Below are positions 53,758-63,010 of a stretch of DNA of 64,000 bases, one piece after another. The notes beneath the pieces were generated by a model, which saw nothing but the letters and a program-made list of their open reading frames with translations, had not been told where the DNA came from and did no database searches. Both the position numbers and the translations under genes were made by a program. This DNA is from Poseidonocella sedimentorum (GTDB lineage Bacteria > Pseudomonadota > Alphaproteobacteria > Rhodobacterales > Rhodobacteraceae): assembly GCF_900116005.1 (NCBI RefSeq), contig NZ_FOYI01000003.1:186001-250000 (forward strand), in the 5' to 3' direction. The number at the start of each line of letters is the position of its first letter. Position 1 is the stretch's first letter.

Positions 53758-55173
53758 ATGTCGGCGCGCACCGCAACGGACCTGGAAATCCGCCTGCCTG
53801 CCCTCTCGCCTACCATGGAATCGGGGCGGCTCGCGAAATGGTACGTCTCCGAAGGCGATCGCGTCGCGGCGGGCGATGTCTTGGCCGAGATCGAAACCGA
53901 CAAGGCCACGATGGAATTCGAAGCCGAGACGCCGGGCACGATCAGCCGCCTTCTCATCCCGGCCGGTGGTGAGCCCATCCCCGTCGACACCGCGCTCGCC
54001 CTCTTCACGCCCGACACTCAACCCGCGACGCAACCGCCACGGGCGCCGGAAGCCGCCTCGGCGGCTGACGCGGGCAAGGAGGCGGCCCCCGCAGGGGGCT
54101 CCGACGCGCCTGCCCCTGCCGCGCCGCAAACCCCGGCCGCCCGCAAACCAGACACGAGCTGGCCCCAACCCGACTGGCCCGCCGCCACGCCGACCCGCCC
54201 CCAAACCGTCCGCGACGCGCTCCGCGACGCCTTGGCCGAAGAGATGCACCGTGACGCGGAGGTCTTCCTGATCGGCGAGGAGGTCGGCGAGCATCAGGGC
54301 GCCTACAAGGTCAGCCGCGGCCTGCGCGACGATTTCGGCGCTGCCCGCGTGGTCGACACCCCCATCACCGAACAGGGGTTCACCGGCCTCGCCATCGGCG
54401 CCGCCTTCGCGGGGCTGAAACCGGTCGTCGAGTTCATGAGCTTCGCCTACGCGCTCCCCGCCCTCGGCCAGATCGTCCAGTCCGCCGCCAAGGCCCGCGC
54501 AATGACCGGCGGCGCCCTCACCTGCCCGATCACCTTCCGCGGCCCCAACGGCGCCCCGCCCCGCGTCGCCGCTCAACACGGAACAGACCTCGCCGCCTGG
54601 GCCGCCCAGATCCCCGGCCTCAAAGTCGCGATGCCCTACACAGCCGCCGACGCCAAGGGCCTGCTCAAAGCCGCGATCCGCGACCCGGACCCGGTGATCT
54701 TTCTCGAACACGAGCTGCTCTACGGCGAGAGCTTCGATGTCCCAACCGGCATCGACCACATCCTCCCCTTCGGCCGCGCCGCCATCCGCCGCCCCGGCTC
54801 GGACGTGACTCTCGTCGCCGCTGGCCTCGCCGTGCGCCACGCCCTGCACGCCGCCGAGGCCCTCGCCGCGATCGGCATCTCCGCCGAAGTCATCGACCTG
54901 CGCTCCCTGCGCCCCATCGACTATGACACCATCCTCGCCAGCCTGCGCAAAACCAATCGCTGCGTGACCGTCGAAGAGGGCTGGCCGGTGGCCTCCCTCG
55001 GCGACCACCTCGCCGCCCGCATCACACAGCGCACCTTCGACTGGCTCGACGCCCCCGTCCTGAGCGCCACCGGCGAAGATATCCCTCTGCCCTATGCGGC
55101 CAATCTCGACAGCCTCGCCCGCGTCTCGGTTGAGAAGATCGTCGCCCTCGCGCGCCAAACATGCTATAAATAA
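53758..55173 (+). CDS. pdhB: Pyruvate dehydrogenase E1 beta subunit with lipoyl domain
   Basis: A 471-residue E1 beta with an N-terminal lipoyl domain (about 9-83; lipoyl Lys49 in EIETDKATMEF), an Ala/Pro linker, and the transketolase-type E1 beta core from about 145 (VFLIGEEVGEHQGAYKVSRG, EQGFTGLAIGAAFAG). A lipoyl-E1beta fusion is usual in alphaproteobacteria. The linker contains an 11-residue segment (about 107-117) that recurs in pdhC. It starts one base after the pdhA stop. The predicted E1 partner is PdhA; E2 is encoded downstream. Confidence 0.95.
   Translation: MSARTATDLEIRLPALSPTMESGRLAKWYVSEGDRVAAGDVLAEIETDKATMEFEAETPGTISRLLIPAGGEPIPVDTALALFTPDTQPATQPPRAPEAASAADAGKEAAPAGGSDAPAPAAPQTPAARKPDTSWPQPDWPAATPTRPQTVRDALRDALAEEMHRDAEVFLIGEEVGEHQGAYKVSRGLRDDFGAARVVDTPITEQGFTGLAIGAAFAGLKPVVEFMSFAYALPALGQIVQSAAKARAMTGGALTCPITFRGPNGAPPRVAAQHGTDLAAWAAQIPGLKVAMPYTAADAKGLLKAAIRDPDPVIFLEHELLYGESFDVPTGIDHILPFGRAAIRRPGSDVTLVAAGLAVRHALHAAEALAAIGISAEVIDLRSLRPIDYDTILASLRKTNRCVTVEEGWPVASLGDHLAARITQRTFDWLDAPVLSATGEDIPLPYAANLDSLARVSVEKIVALARQTCYK
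54075..54108 (+). repeat. Palindromic repeat copy in the pdhB linker
   Basis: A 34-nt unit identical to 55760-55793 in pdhC except for two positions. Its core forms a hairpin (GCCCCC, loop GCA, GGGGGC). The two differing bases face each other in the stem, so pairing is kept. Encodes KEAAPAGGSDA in the linker. Confidence 0.65.
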
Positions 55174-55472
55174 GGCGATTTCAGCCCGTCCGCCCGGGCT
55201 CGCGCCGCGCGGATACCTTCGCCCTTGCGGTCGATTGCCCCGACCGGAGCGCGTTCTTCGCCATCACCTTCAATCTCGGCACGCTCGTTATCGCATGCGC
55301 CGTGCCATTCGTCTCGCTGCTTCAAACTGCCAGTTTTTCCGATTTCCCGAGCACGGAACGCCCGGCCATCGCGCGGGCACAGGGGCTCGCCATCGCCGCT
55401 TTCGTGGGCTTCGGCGCGCTTGTGCAGATGATCCTCGCCACAACGCTTGCCAGCTCATTCGATCCGCCCTAG
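55170..55472 (+). pseudogene. Start-less open frame for a small membrane protein in the pdh operon
   Basis: An open frame ending at TAG 55470-55472, 9 nt before pdhC, reads as a convincing small membrane protein with two hydrophobic helices (AFFAITFNLGTLVIACAVPF and GLAIAAFVGFGALVQMIL). From the preceding in-frame TAA at 55167 it has no ATG, GTG or TTG until GTG at 55302, which falls inside the first helix. An in-frame ATG at 55161 is cut off after two codons. It is either a decayed gene, uses a non-standard start such as ATA at 55170, or reflects a sequence error. No function recognised. Confidence 0.45.
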
Positions 55473-55481
55473 AGCCGAGAC

Positions 55482-56648
55482 ATGCCGCGTGACATCCTCA
55501 TGCCCGCCCTTTCGCCGACGATGACAGAGGGCCGCCTGCTGCGCTGGTGCGTTCGCCCCGGGGCGCGCGTGGCCAAGGGCGCGCCGCTCGCCGAGATCGA
55601 GACCGACAAGGCAGTGATGGAATTTGACGCTCCCGAGACCGGAATAATCACCGAACTGCACGTTCCCGAAGGCCCCGCGCCGATCCCCGTGCACCGCGTC
55701 ATCGCCCGACTTGACCCCGTTCCCGCCGCGCCCGAGATCACGACAGTGATCGCGGCGGCCAAGGAGGCGGCTCCCGCAGGGAGCTCCGACGCGGTCGCTC
55801 CTCTGGAAAGCTCTGATATCCCAAGGGTTTTTGCCTCCCCCCGCGCCCGGCGTTTGGCGGCTGAAACGGGTCGGGCACTGGCCGAGCTCGCGGGCACCGG
55901 TCCAGGGGGGCGGATCATCGCTGCGGATCTGGAGGCGTCCGAGCCGGCTCGCCGTTCCGCGCCAACCACACCGCCGCTCGATCCGATGCGCCGCGCCATC
56001 GCCGCGCGGGTCAGCGCCGCGCAGCGCGACGTGCCGCAGATCCACCTGCGCCGGCGTGTGACGGTCGATGCGCTCCTCGCCCTGCGCGACGCCGCCAACG
56101 CGACCCGGTCCAAAGGCACGGCCCACGCAACGCTCACCGCCTGCATCGCCCGCGCCGCAGCGATGGCCTTGCGCGATCACCCCAGACACCGCGCGATCTG
56201 GGCTGGCGACCGGATCACCCGCCTGCCCGGCTGCGACATTGCCGTCGCCGTGGCCCATGGGGATGACCTGACCACACCGGTTCTGCGCGCAGCGGATGAA
56301 GGGCCCCTCGCCCGTCTCGCCGCCGCGCTCAACGACACCGTCTCCCGAGCCCGGGCGCGCCGCCTGACTCCGGCGGAAATGGACGGCGGGAGCTTCATTC
56401 TCTCCAACCTCGGCATGTTCGATGTGGAAAGCTTTGATGGGTTGCTCACCCCGCCCCGCTCCGCACTTCTGTCGGTGGGCGCTTGCCGCCCCGTCGCGCG
56501 GCCCGATGGCGCTGGTGGGATCGATTGGGTCACGCAAATGGCTCTGACTCTGACGCTGGATCACCGGGTGATCGACGGCGCTCCCGGCGCGCGCCTACTG
56601 GCGGAGATCGCCCGCAATCTGGAAGAGCCCGAACGCATCTTTTCATGA
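55482..56648 (+). CDS. pdhC: Dihydrolipoamide acetyltransferase (E2) of pyruvate dehydrogenase
   Basis: E2 transfers the acetyl group from lipoate to CoA. The 388-residue protein has a lipoyl domain (about 1-76; Lys43), a short linker with the repeat shared with pdhB (about 93-104), an E1/E3-binding domain (about 112-148, ASPRARRLAAETG), and the catalytic domain ending LDHRVIDGAPGA with catalytic His361 and Asp365. At 388 residues it is shorter than common alphaproteobacterial E2 (about 420-450), mostly from shorter linkers. An E3 gene is not in the window. Confidence 0.93.
   Translation: MPRDILMPALSPTMTEGRLLRWCVRPGARVAKGAPLAEIETDKAVMEFDAPETGIITELHVPEGPAPIPVHRVIARLDPVPAAPEITTVIAAAKEAAPAGSSDAVAPLESSDIPRVFASPRARRLAAETGRALAELAGTGPGGRIIAADLEASEPARRSAPTTPPLDPMRRAIAARVSAAQRDVPQIHLRRRVTVDALLALRDAANATRSKGTAHATLTACIARAAAMALRDHPRHRAIWAGDRITRLPGCDIAVAVAHGDDLTTPVLRAADEGPLARLAAALNDTVSRARARRLTPAEMDGGSFILSNLGMFDVESFDGLLTPPRSALLSVGACRPVARPDGAGGIDWVTQMALTLTLDHRVIDGAPGARLLAEIARNLEEPERIFS
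55760..55793 (+). repeat. Palindromic repeat copy in the pdhC linker
   Basis: The second copy of the 34-nt unit (first at 54075-54108). Stem GCTCCC, loop GCA, GGGAGC; relative to the pdhB copy a C-G pair has become T-A. Same reading frame, encoding KEAAPAGSSDA. Confidence 0.65.
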
Positions 56649-56691
56649 CACAGAGGCGGGCATCACGGCGGATTTCGCCATCAAACACAGG

Positions 56692-56774
56692 AATTCCGAG
56701 AGGTATAAACTCTCGGAATTATTTATATATCCAAGCGGGTTATCAAGCGAACTTAAGTCATCACCTTAAGTTCG
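56692..56774 (+). terminator. Two hairpins between convergent pdhC and cysE
   Basis: The first pairs 56692-56702 with 56710-56720 (11 bp, 7-nt loop) and is followed by an A/T stretch, so it probably ends the pdh transcript. The second pairs 56748-56757 with 56765-56774 (10 bp, 7-nt loop) directly before the end of cysE and probably serves that gene on minus. Confidence 0.65.
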
Positions 56775-56776
56775 GG

Positions 56777-57586
56777 TCAGTGTGCGCCGCCCACCAAATG
56801 GTTCATCGACACCGACGGCTGCTCGCACCCGGCCTCGCCCACGATCTTGGCTGGAACGCCCGCGACGGTCTTGCAAGGCGGCACCTCGTGCAGCACCACA
56901 GAGCCCGCCGCGATCCGCGAGCAGGCCCCGACGCGGATGTTGCCAAGTACCTTGGCCCCCGCGCCAATGAGGACGCCATCGCCGATTTTCGGGTGGCGGT
57001 CTTCGTGTTCCTTGCCGGTCCCGCCGAGCGTCACCGAATGCAGCATTGAAACATTGTCGCCCACGACCGCGGTCTCGCCGATGACGATGGAGTGGGCGTG
57101 GTCGATCATGATCCCCTTGCCGATGCGCGCAGCAGGGTGGATGTCGACGCCGAACACCTCGGAGACACGCATCTGGATCATGTAGGCCAGATCGACGCGC
57201 TTTTGTGTCCAGAGCCAGTGACCGACGCGATAGGCCTGCAACGCCTGAAACCCCTTGAAGTAGAGCAGCGGCTGCAAGAACCGAAGGCAGGCGGCATCGC
57301 GTTCGTTCACCGCGACGATATCGGCCCGCGCGGCCATGGCGATTCCAGGGTCCGCCGCGAGCGCCTCGTCCGCGATTTCGCGCAAGAGCTGTTCGGGAAG
57401 TTCGGTCGCCGCGAGCTTCATCGCGAAACGATACGCCAGCGCCTGTTCGAGCGTGCGGTGGTGCAGCACGGTGGCATGCAGAAGCCCGCCCAGGAGCGGC
57501 TCGGTCTCAAGCGCTTCGCGGGCCTCGCGCCGGATGCGATCCCAGACCGGATCAATCTCGGCGGGGTAACTTTGGGTTTTTGCCAT
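56777..57586 (-). CDS. cysE: Serine O-acetyltransferase
   Basis: Acetylates serine for cysteine synthesis. The 269-residue protein has the SATase N-terminal helical domain (about 1-140) and a left-handed beta-helix of hexapeptide repeats with IDHAHSIVIGETAVVGDNV (catalytic Asp/His) and SVTLGGTGKEHEDRHPKIGDGV. The C-terminal tail may bind the sulfhydrylase. The ATG at 57586 follows AGGGA. cysE flanks the 3' end of the gene transfer agent cluster, a conserved neighbourhood in Rhodobacterales. Confidence 0.95.
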   Translation of the reverse strand: MAKTQSYPAEIDPVWDRIRREAREALETEPLLGGLLHATVLHHRTLEQALAYRFAMKLAATELPEQLLREIADEALAADPGIAMAARADIVAVNERDAACLRFLQPLLYFKGFQALQAYRVGHWLWTQKRVDLAYMIQMRVSEVFGVDIHPAARIGKGIMIDHAHSIVIGETAVVGDNVSMLHSVTLGGTGKEHEDRHPKIGDGVLIGAGAKVLGNIRVGACSRIAAGSVVLHEVPPCKTVAGVPAKIVGEAGCEQPSVSMNHLVGGAH

Positions 57587-57684
57587 GGTGCGAGTCCCTG
57601 CTGCGTGGCCTGGAGCATAGCAAATAGCGCCTCGCATCGAAAATGCAAACCTTCGGACTAGCTCGCATATCTGGCCCAAAACGC

Positions 57685-57716
57685 AAAAAAGCCGCCCCCC
57701 GGGCATGGGAGGCGGC
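57685..57716 (-). terminator. Terminator of the GTA gene cluster
   Basis: On minus, GCCGCC (57716-57711) pairs with GGCGGC (57696-57691) with further pairs inside, followed by six T (57690-57685). It lies 25 nt after the stop of GTA gene g15 and before cysE. Confidence 0.8.
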
Positions 57717-57740
57717 GTCATTTTGTAGCGGTATCGTGGG

Positions 57741-60700
57741 TCAGAGCGTGGTGGTCAGGCTCGCGGCCAGCCCCCCGCCATAGACCGCGGAAACCTGCGC
57801 GACCGAGATATCCACAGGCCCGTCGATCCCATCCGCGAGTTGATCGGCGGCGCTGTAGGTCCATGCGGGCGTGCCCACCAGCTCCTCGCGGACGAGCGCG
57901 CCATCCTTGCGCAAGCGGATGAGATACTGCTCACGCTCCTCGCCCACGGGCACCTCCGGCGTCTCCCAGCTGTCACCCTCGATCCGCGTGCGGCGGATCC
58001 ATGAGACGGTCAGCCCGCCGGCGCCCCGCCGGGCGACAAGGTGGCACGGGCTGAGCGGCCGGAGCCCGGCGCCAAGGACCGTTTCGGACTGTTCGATGTA
58101 GCTGTCGTCATCATGCGGCAAGCTGTGCGGTCCGATCCGGTAGCGGCGCGCCCGCCCGCGCATCGCGGCGCTGAACTCGATCGGATCGACAGCGCTGTCG
58201 AGCAGCACAAAGGTCGACCCGGCGGGCCAACTCGCGGGTGCGAGCGCGTCGGTCCCCGCTTGGCCGCGGAGCCTGCGGCGCAGCAGGTAGGTGTTTTCGG
58301 CCACCAGCTCGGCCTCGGCGAACTGCACGATCTCCCATCCGTCCGCCGTCCCGTCACCGATGGCGGCGTAGTTGGCCCCGCTCAGCACCTGGGCTTCGGA
58401 GACCGAAGACAGCGCGCCGGACAATAGCGAGACCCGGAGCGCAGGCCCGTCGTCCCAGACCCCTGCGGGCGCCGCCGCGAGGTCGGTTTCGGTCACGCCG
58501 ATCACCGCTTGGAGACTGCGCGTCGTGGTGAGTTCGAAATCGCCGTCCTCTTCGCCGGAATAAACCGCGAGCGGCCCGGGCCATGGATCGGCCGTCACGG
58601 CGATCCGGGGGGCATAGGCCAGTTCCTCACCGGTGATAAGCGGCAGATCGAGGAACTGCGCGAAGACCGGCGCCGGCGGGATGTAGCGTTGGAACCGGCC
58701 CGGGCTGTCGGTGATATCCGACGGCACATAGGCCTCCGGGTCGACGCGCACGGCCTCAACGCTGCGCACCTCGGTCTCCTCGACCCGGTCGATGCGGTAG
58801 CTCTCGGCGCCCGTCGCGGTCGGAATGCGCACCACGTCCCCGGCGCCGATCCCGTATTGCGAGAGCGGCAGGGTAAAGCGCGCGGTCTGCTGGGCGATGC
58901 GCGCCTCGGCGAGCCAGCGTTCCGTCGCCTGGCGCCCCTCGGCACGTGTCATCAGCAGGGGAAGCTCGGTCTCGGCGATTGCGGGGGTCGTGTTGTCGGG
59001 AAAGACGCTTTCCTCCGATGCGGCGATGAAATCGCCATCGGCCTCGACAAACCCTACGCGCACACGCCCCGCGACCTCGACCTCGCTGCCCCGCGTGAGC
59101 TCCAGCGCGGGCACGTCCCCGTCCCCCTCGACCAACAGCTCGGGATCCAGCGTGAGCCCCGCCTTGCCGTCGCGCATGAGGAACGTGACCCCGCCGTCGC
59201 GTTCGACCGCTTCGAACCCATGCGCCAGCATGAGCGGCTGCAGCGCCGCGCGCGCATCGCCGACACCAGAAACCGTGTAGCCGCGCACCGCGCCGTAGAG
59301 CTTCTCCACGTCGAAGGCCTCAAGATCCGCCGAGCGACAGATTTCCGCGACGACTGAGGCGAGGGACCGCGAAGACGCGCGCCCGTTGAGCCAGTGGCCG
59401 CGGTAGTAATTCGCCCCGTCGTCCCAGATATCGACGTAAAGCGGGAACTCCGGATAGGGCCGCGCGTCCCACGCCCAGGCAAAGGCATTGTCCATGTCGA
59501 TCATCGGCCCGCCATAGATCTCGGAAAGCGGGTTGATGCTCTCGTCACCCCAATATTGGAGCATCGCACGGTAGTATTGCATCTGGATCGTCTCGTCACG
59601 CCGCCCGTCCGAGGCCCGCGGGAGCGCGGATTCGGAGGACTTGGGATCGAGAAACTTGTTGGGCTCGTTGGTGCCCTTGTCGATCGCCGCGCAGCCGAAC
59701 TCGGTGAACCAGATCGGCTTGGATTGCGGCACCCAATCGGTTGCCGCCTCCTGCCGGACGCCGCCGACTCGCTCGTGATGGAAATGGGTCCACCAGTTGC
59801 GGATGTCCTTGTAGCGCCAGATCCAGGGCTCATCGAAGCTCTCGTCGGTGATCGGCGTACGGATCTGAGCGTCCTGTGCGGTCTGGGAATGGTAGTACCA
59901 GTCGTAACCCTCGCCGCCCTCGATGTTGGATTTCAGGTAGTCGAGATCGTAGATCGACCCCCAGCCCGCATCCGCGTGATTCTCGCCCTCGCGCCAGTCG
60001 GAGAGAGGCATGTAGTTGTCGATTCCGATGAAATCGATGTTGTCATCGGCCCAGAGCGGATCGAGGTGGAAGAAGCGGTCGCCAGAGCCGTCCTGCGGCT
60101 GGTAGCCGAAGTACTCGCTCCAGTCCGCCGCATAGCTGATCTTGCACTCCGAGCCCAGGATCGCGCGCACATCGCCGGCGAGGCGGATGAGTTCCTCCAC
60201 AGCGACAAAGCGATTGGCCTCGCCCCGAATCCAGGTGAGCCCGCGCATTTCCGAGCCGATGCAGAACGTCTCGACCCCGCCCGCCACAGCGCAGAGATGC
60301 GCGTAGTGCAGGATGAAACGGCGGAAGGACCACTCGGTCGGGCCAGTGTAGTCGACGGTGTTGGCGTTGTGGCGGAAATCGCCACGCTCGGCCGCCCCGA
60401 AAAACGCGCGCACTTCGGCTTCGGCGGCGGCGGTCCCGTCCGGGCTTCCCTCGCGGCCGGCGGCAATCGAAGAGGTGATCCGGCCGCGCCATGGCAGTTC
60501 GGGCTGGTCTTCCGCCCCGGTCCAGGGATCGGGCAGGCCGTTGCCGGCAAGCTGCTCCATGAGGATGAAGGGATAGAACATGACCGCGGTGCCGCGCGCG
60601 TGCATGTGGCGGATGGCTTCGACCACCGACTGGTCCGTCGGCGTTCCGCCATAGACCGGGGCGCCGTCCTTGCGGGCCACGGTTGGCGCCGCCGCGCGGC

Positions 60701-61694
60701 TCACACCGGAAACGCTCCAGGGCATGGATTTGCTGTCTTCGCTCCGGAACTCGACCTTGGGCTTGAGCTGGCATTCACCCACGCGCAGATCATCGCCGAA
60801 CCACGAAACGATCAGCGAGGCCTTGTCGCAGCCGGGCATTTCGGAGCCGAGCCGCTCAAGCGAGGTGACGAGATCGGTCTTGCCGGAGGGCGCGTTGCGA
60901 TTGACGGTGCGCGACTTGGCATTGCGGCTGTTGTTCCAGCCCTCGCGCCAGGCCTTGGAGACCTTCACCGTCGAACTTGCCAGCGCGTATTCCCCGGTGC
61001 CCGGCATCAGCGCCACGCCCTTCAGGCCGTGGGCGAGCTCGGAGGCGGCCTCGGGCGCCACGGCGCTCGCCGGGCGCAGGACCTCGAAGTTGAATTGCGG
61101 CACGCGATTGCCGAACTGGCCGAGAGCGAGGTTCTCAAAGACCACATAGGCCGTGCCGCGATAGGCCGGAACCGCGCCCGCGCCCTCGACCGCTTCCATC
61201 AACGGATCGGGCAGCTGGGTCTCGCTGCCCGGATAGACGCGCATGTTGAGATCCTTGGGCGCAAGCTCCACGCCATCAGCCCAGACCCTCGCGATCCCGG
61301 CGATCTCGCCCTGACACAGCGCCACGGCAAGCGAGACGGAATAGCGGTATTCCTTGATCTTCGGCTCGGGCGGCTGGCCCTTGCCGCCGCTCTTGCCGCC
61401 GCTCACATGAGTGGTTTCGCGGAAATTGGTGGACCAGATGACCTGGCCCGCCACGCGGTTGCGCCCAAAGAGCCGGGGGACGTCCGCCCCCTCTTCGACG
61501 CCGGTGAGGCGGAACCGGTCGATGCGGCCGGTCTCCACCGTTTCCGATCCCTGGCCCATGAGACGCTGATCGAGCGCGCGCCCGATGCTGGCGCCCACCG
61601 CCTGGCCGATCACCGCACTGCTGAGACCGAGAACCGACCCCCCGATGCCGCCTCCGATGGCAGCGCCTGCTGCCGACAAGACCACCGTTGCCAT
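57741..61694 (-). CDS. GTA g15: host-specificity / glycoside hydrolase-phage tail (megatron) protein
   Basis: A 1317-residue baseplate protein homologous in architecture to Rhodobacter capsulatus GTA g15. The Gly/Ala-rich N-terminus (ATVVLSAAGAAIGGGIGGSV) leads into a tail-hub-binding part, a GTA TIM-barrel/glycoside hydrolase-like region (about 400-760, with GVETFCIGSEMRGLTWIRG and IDFIGIDNYMPLSDW), then tail-associated and fibronectin-like segments to the end. It forms the tail tip that contacts the cell surface. The ATG at 61694 and full length suggest it is intact. It is the last gene of the cluster. Confidence 0.93.
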   Translation of the reverse strand: MATVVLSAAGAAIGGGIGGSVLGLSSAVIGQAVGASIGRALDQRLMGQGSETVETGRIDRFRLTGVEEGADVPRLFGRNRVAGQVIWSTNFRETTHVSGGKSGGKGQPPEPKIKEYRYSVSLAVALCQGEIAGIARVWADGVELAPKDLNMRVYPGSETQLPDPLMEAVEGAGAVPAYRGTAYVVFENLALGQFGNRVPQFNFEVLRPASAVAPEAASELAHGLKGVALMPGTGEYALASSTVKVSKAWREGWNNSRNAKSRTVNRNAPSGKTDLVTSLERLGSEMPGCDKASLIVSWFGDDLRVGECQLKPKVEFRSEDSKSMPWSVSGVSRAAAPTVARKDGAPVYGGTPTDQSVVEAIRHMHARGTAVMFYPFILMEQLAGNGLPDPWTGAEDQPELPWRGRITSSIAAGREGSPDGTAAAEAEVRAFFGAAERGDFRHNANTVDYTGPTEWSFRRFILHYAHLCAVAGGVETFCIGSEMRGLTWIRGEANRFVAVEELIRLAGDVRAILGSECKISYAADWSEYFGYQPQDGSGDRFFHLDPLWADDNIDFIGIDNYMPLSDWREGENHADAGWGSIYDLDYLKSNIEGGEGYDWYYHSQTAQDAQIRTPITDESFDEPWIWRYKDIRNWWTHFHHERVGGVRQEAATDWVPQSKPIWFTEFGCAAIDKGTNEPNKFLDPKSSESALPRASDGRRDETIQMQYYRAMLQYWGDESINPLSEIYGGPMIDMDNAFAWAWDARPYPEFPLYVDIWDDGANYYRGHWLNGRASSRSLASVVAEICRSADLEAFDVEKLYGAVRGYTVSGVGDARAALQPLMLAHGFEAVERDGGVTFLMRDGKAGLTLDPELLVEGDGDVPALELTRGSEVEVAGRVRVGFVEADGDFIAASEESVFPDNTTPAIAETELPLLMTRAEGRQATERWLAEARIAQQTARFTLPLSQYGIGAGDVVRIPTATGAESYRIDRVEETEVRSVEAVRVDPEAYVPSDITDSPGRFQRYIPPAPVFAQFLDLPLITGEELAYAPRIAVTADPWPGPLAVYSGEEDGDFELTTTRSLQAVIGVTETDLAAAPAGVWDDGPALRVSLLSGALSSVSEAQVLSGANYAAIGDGTADGWEIVQFAEAELVAENTYLLRRRLRGQAGTDALAPASWPAGSTFVLLDSAVDPIEFSAAMRGRARRYRIGPHSLPHDDDSYIEQSETVLGAGLRPLSPCHLVARRGAGGLTVSWIRRTRIEGDSWETPEVPVGEEREQYLIRLRKDGALVREELVGTPAWTYSAADQLADGIDGPVDISVAQVSAVYGGGLAASLTTTL

Positions 61695-61706
61695 GTGAAG
61701 ACTCCT

Positions 61707-62138
61707 TTAAGGGAACTCAAAACGCGCCACGATGCGGCGCGCCCAGGGTTCTGAAAGCGGGCTTTCGACGACGCCATGTCCCGAATAGGCGTGAATGAAT
61801 CGCGGCGCGGCGCCCGTCTGGGACAGGATGCCGAGATGCTTGGCCACGGCGCGATCGCGAAGCCGAAAGAGCAAGACCTGCCCCTCGGCCTGCGCCCCGG
61901 AGGCGGGGACGAGATGATCCGTCGCGGCGCCGAGAAGCTGTTCAGTGCTGCCGCTCTCCGCCCAATCGGGCGAATAGCGCGGAAGCTTGGCGAACCGAGG
62001 CCCGCCGAGCGCCCCCCAGACGCCAAGGATCAATCCAAGGCAATCACACCCCGCCCCGAGACACCGGCCTTGATGCACATAGGGCGTCCCTATCCACTGC
62101 CGCGCAGCCCGGACAACCTCGGCGCCAGAGGCGCTCAT
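61707..62138 (-). CDS. GTA g14: NlpC/P60 cell-wall peptidase
   Basis: A 143-residue NlpC/P60 peptidase of the phage-tail type. Catalytic Cys33 sits in GCDCLGLILG and the His in VAKHLGIL (His101). In GTA particles this enzyme sits in the tail and opens peptidoglycan during DNA entry. The ATG at 62138 overlaps the g13 stop by 4 nt (ATGA); the longer frame to 62276 lies inside g13 and is not used. Confidence 0.93.
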   Translation of the reverse strand: MSASGAEVVRAARQWIGTPYVHQGRCLGAGCDCLGLILGVWGALGGPRFAKLPRYSPDWAESGSTEQLLGAATDHLVPASGAQAEGQVLLFRLRDRAVAKHLGILSQTGAAPRFIHAYSGHGVVESPLSEPWARRIVARFEFP

Positions 62139-63010
62139 CGCCGGCTGCCGCCGTTCTTGTTGCGGGTGGAAGCAGGGACGGCGATCATCCAGTCCTCGCC
62201 GGGGATATCCGGAAACCCGCGGAAATTCGCGATATTGTCGAACTTCGCGCGGCAAGTTTCCATCCGCTTGTCGCAACCTGGATCGAGGCGGATCCGGTCG
62301 CCCGCGAGCACCTCGGCTGCGATTGGCTCCCAGAGCTCGATCCGGCGCTGCCCGTCCTGGATCCGGTCCCGCTTGATGATCCCGATCAGCCCTTCGGACG
62401 CCCCGCTCAAGACCTTGAACCGGCCCCGTTCGAACCAGCCGACGGGAAAGCCTGCGTCGTTGCCGACGGTGAAATCTCGCCGCTCGCTGACCGTGAGCGC
62501 CTCTGTCTCCAGCGCCAGACCGAGGGCATCGGCATCGACCCCGCAGGCCGCATCACCGAGGATCGCGGAACAGGGTTTGTGGAAGATGCGCCCCTTGGAT
62601 TGATTGAGCTGGTCGGCAAGCCCGCGCAGCTCGGCATGGAACGCGCCGCCACCGCGGCGGATCTCGCCGATCCGGCCGCGGAACTTGAGCGCGTGCATCG
62701 AGGGATCCACCCAGTTGACGCGCCAGGCGCGCACCTCGGCCCCGTCATACCGCCCGGCGTCGATGTCGGCCTCCGAGATCGCATCATCACGCAGCGCGCC
62801 AAGCGCTTCGGTGTTGTCCACCGACAGGCCCGTCGATTGCGCCAGCGCCCGGGCGGTCAGCCCGCTGTCGGCGCGAAAGGTAATGCCGTCGAAGCTCAGC
62901 TCGGTGTCGTGATCGGTGAAGCCGAGCACGCGCCCGTCGCGACGGGTGATGGCCCAGGCGGTGCAGAGCGTCGTGACGCCGCTCTCGAGATGATCGCCGA
63001 GCGCGCTCAT
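62135..63010 (-). CDS. GTA g13: DUF2163 tail hub protein
   Basis: A 291-residue DUF2163 (phage_BR0599-type) protein, the tail hub of the GTA baseplate. The start VTTLCTAWAITRRDGRVLGFTDHD is the family hallmark. Four cysteines in the second half (147, 156, 246, 253) are placed as in phage tail-tip proteins that hold an iron-sulfur cluster. Overlaps g14 and g12 by 4 nt each. Confidence 0.92.
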   Translation of the reverse strand: MSALGDHLESGVTTLCTAWAITRRDGRVLGFTDHDTELSFDGITFRADSGLTARALAQSTGLSVDNTEALGALRDDAISEADIDAGRYDGAEVRAWRVNWVDPSMHALKFRGRIGEIRRGGGAFHAELRGLADQLNQSKGRIFHKPCSAILGDAACGVDADALGLALETEALTVSERRDFTVGNDAGFPVGWFERGRFKVLSGASEGLIGIIKRDRIQDGQRRIELWEPIAAEVLAGDRIRLDPGCDKRMETCRAKFDNIANFRGFPDIPGEDWMIAVPASTRNKNGGSRR

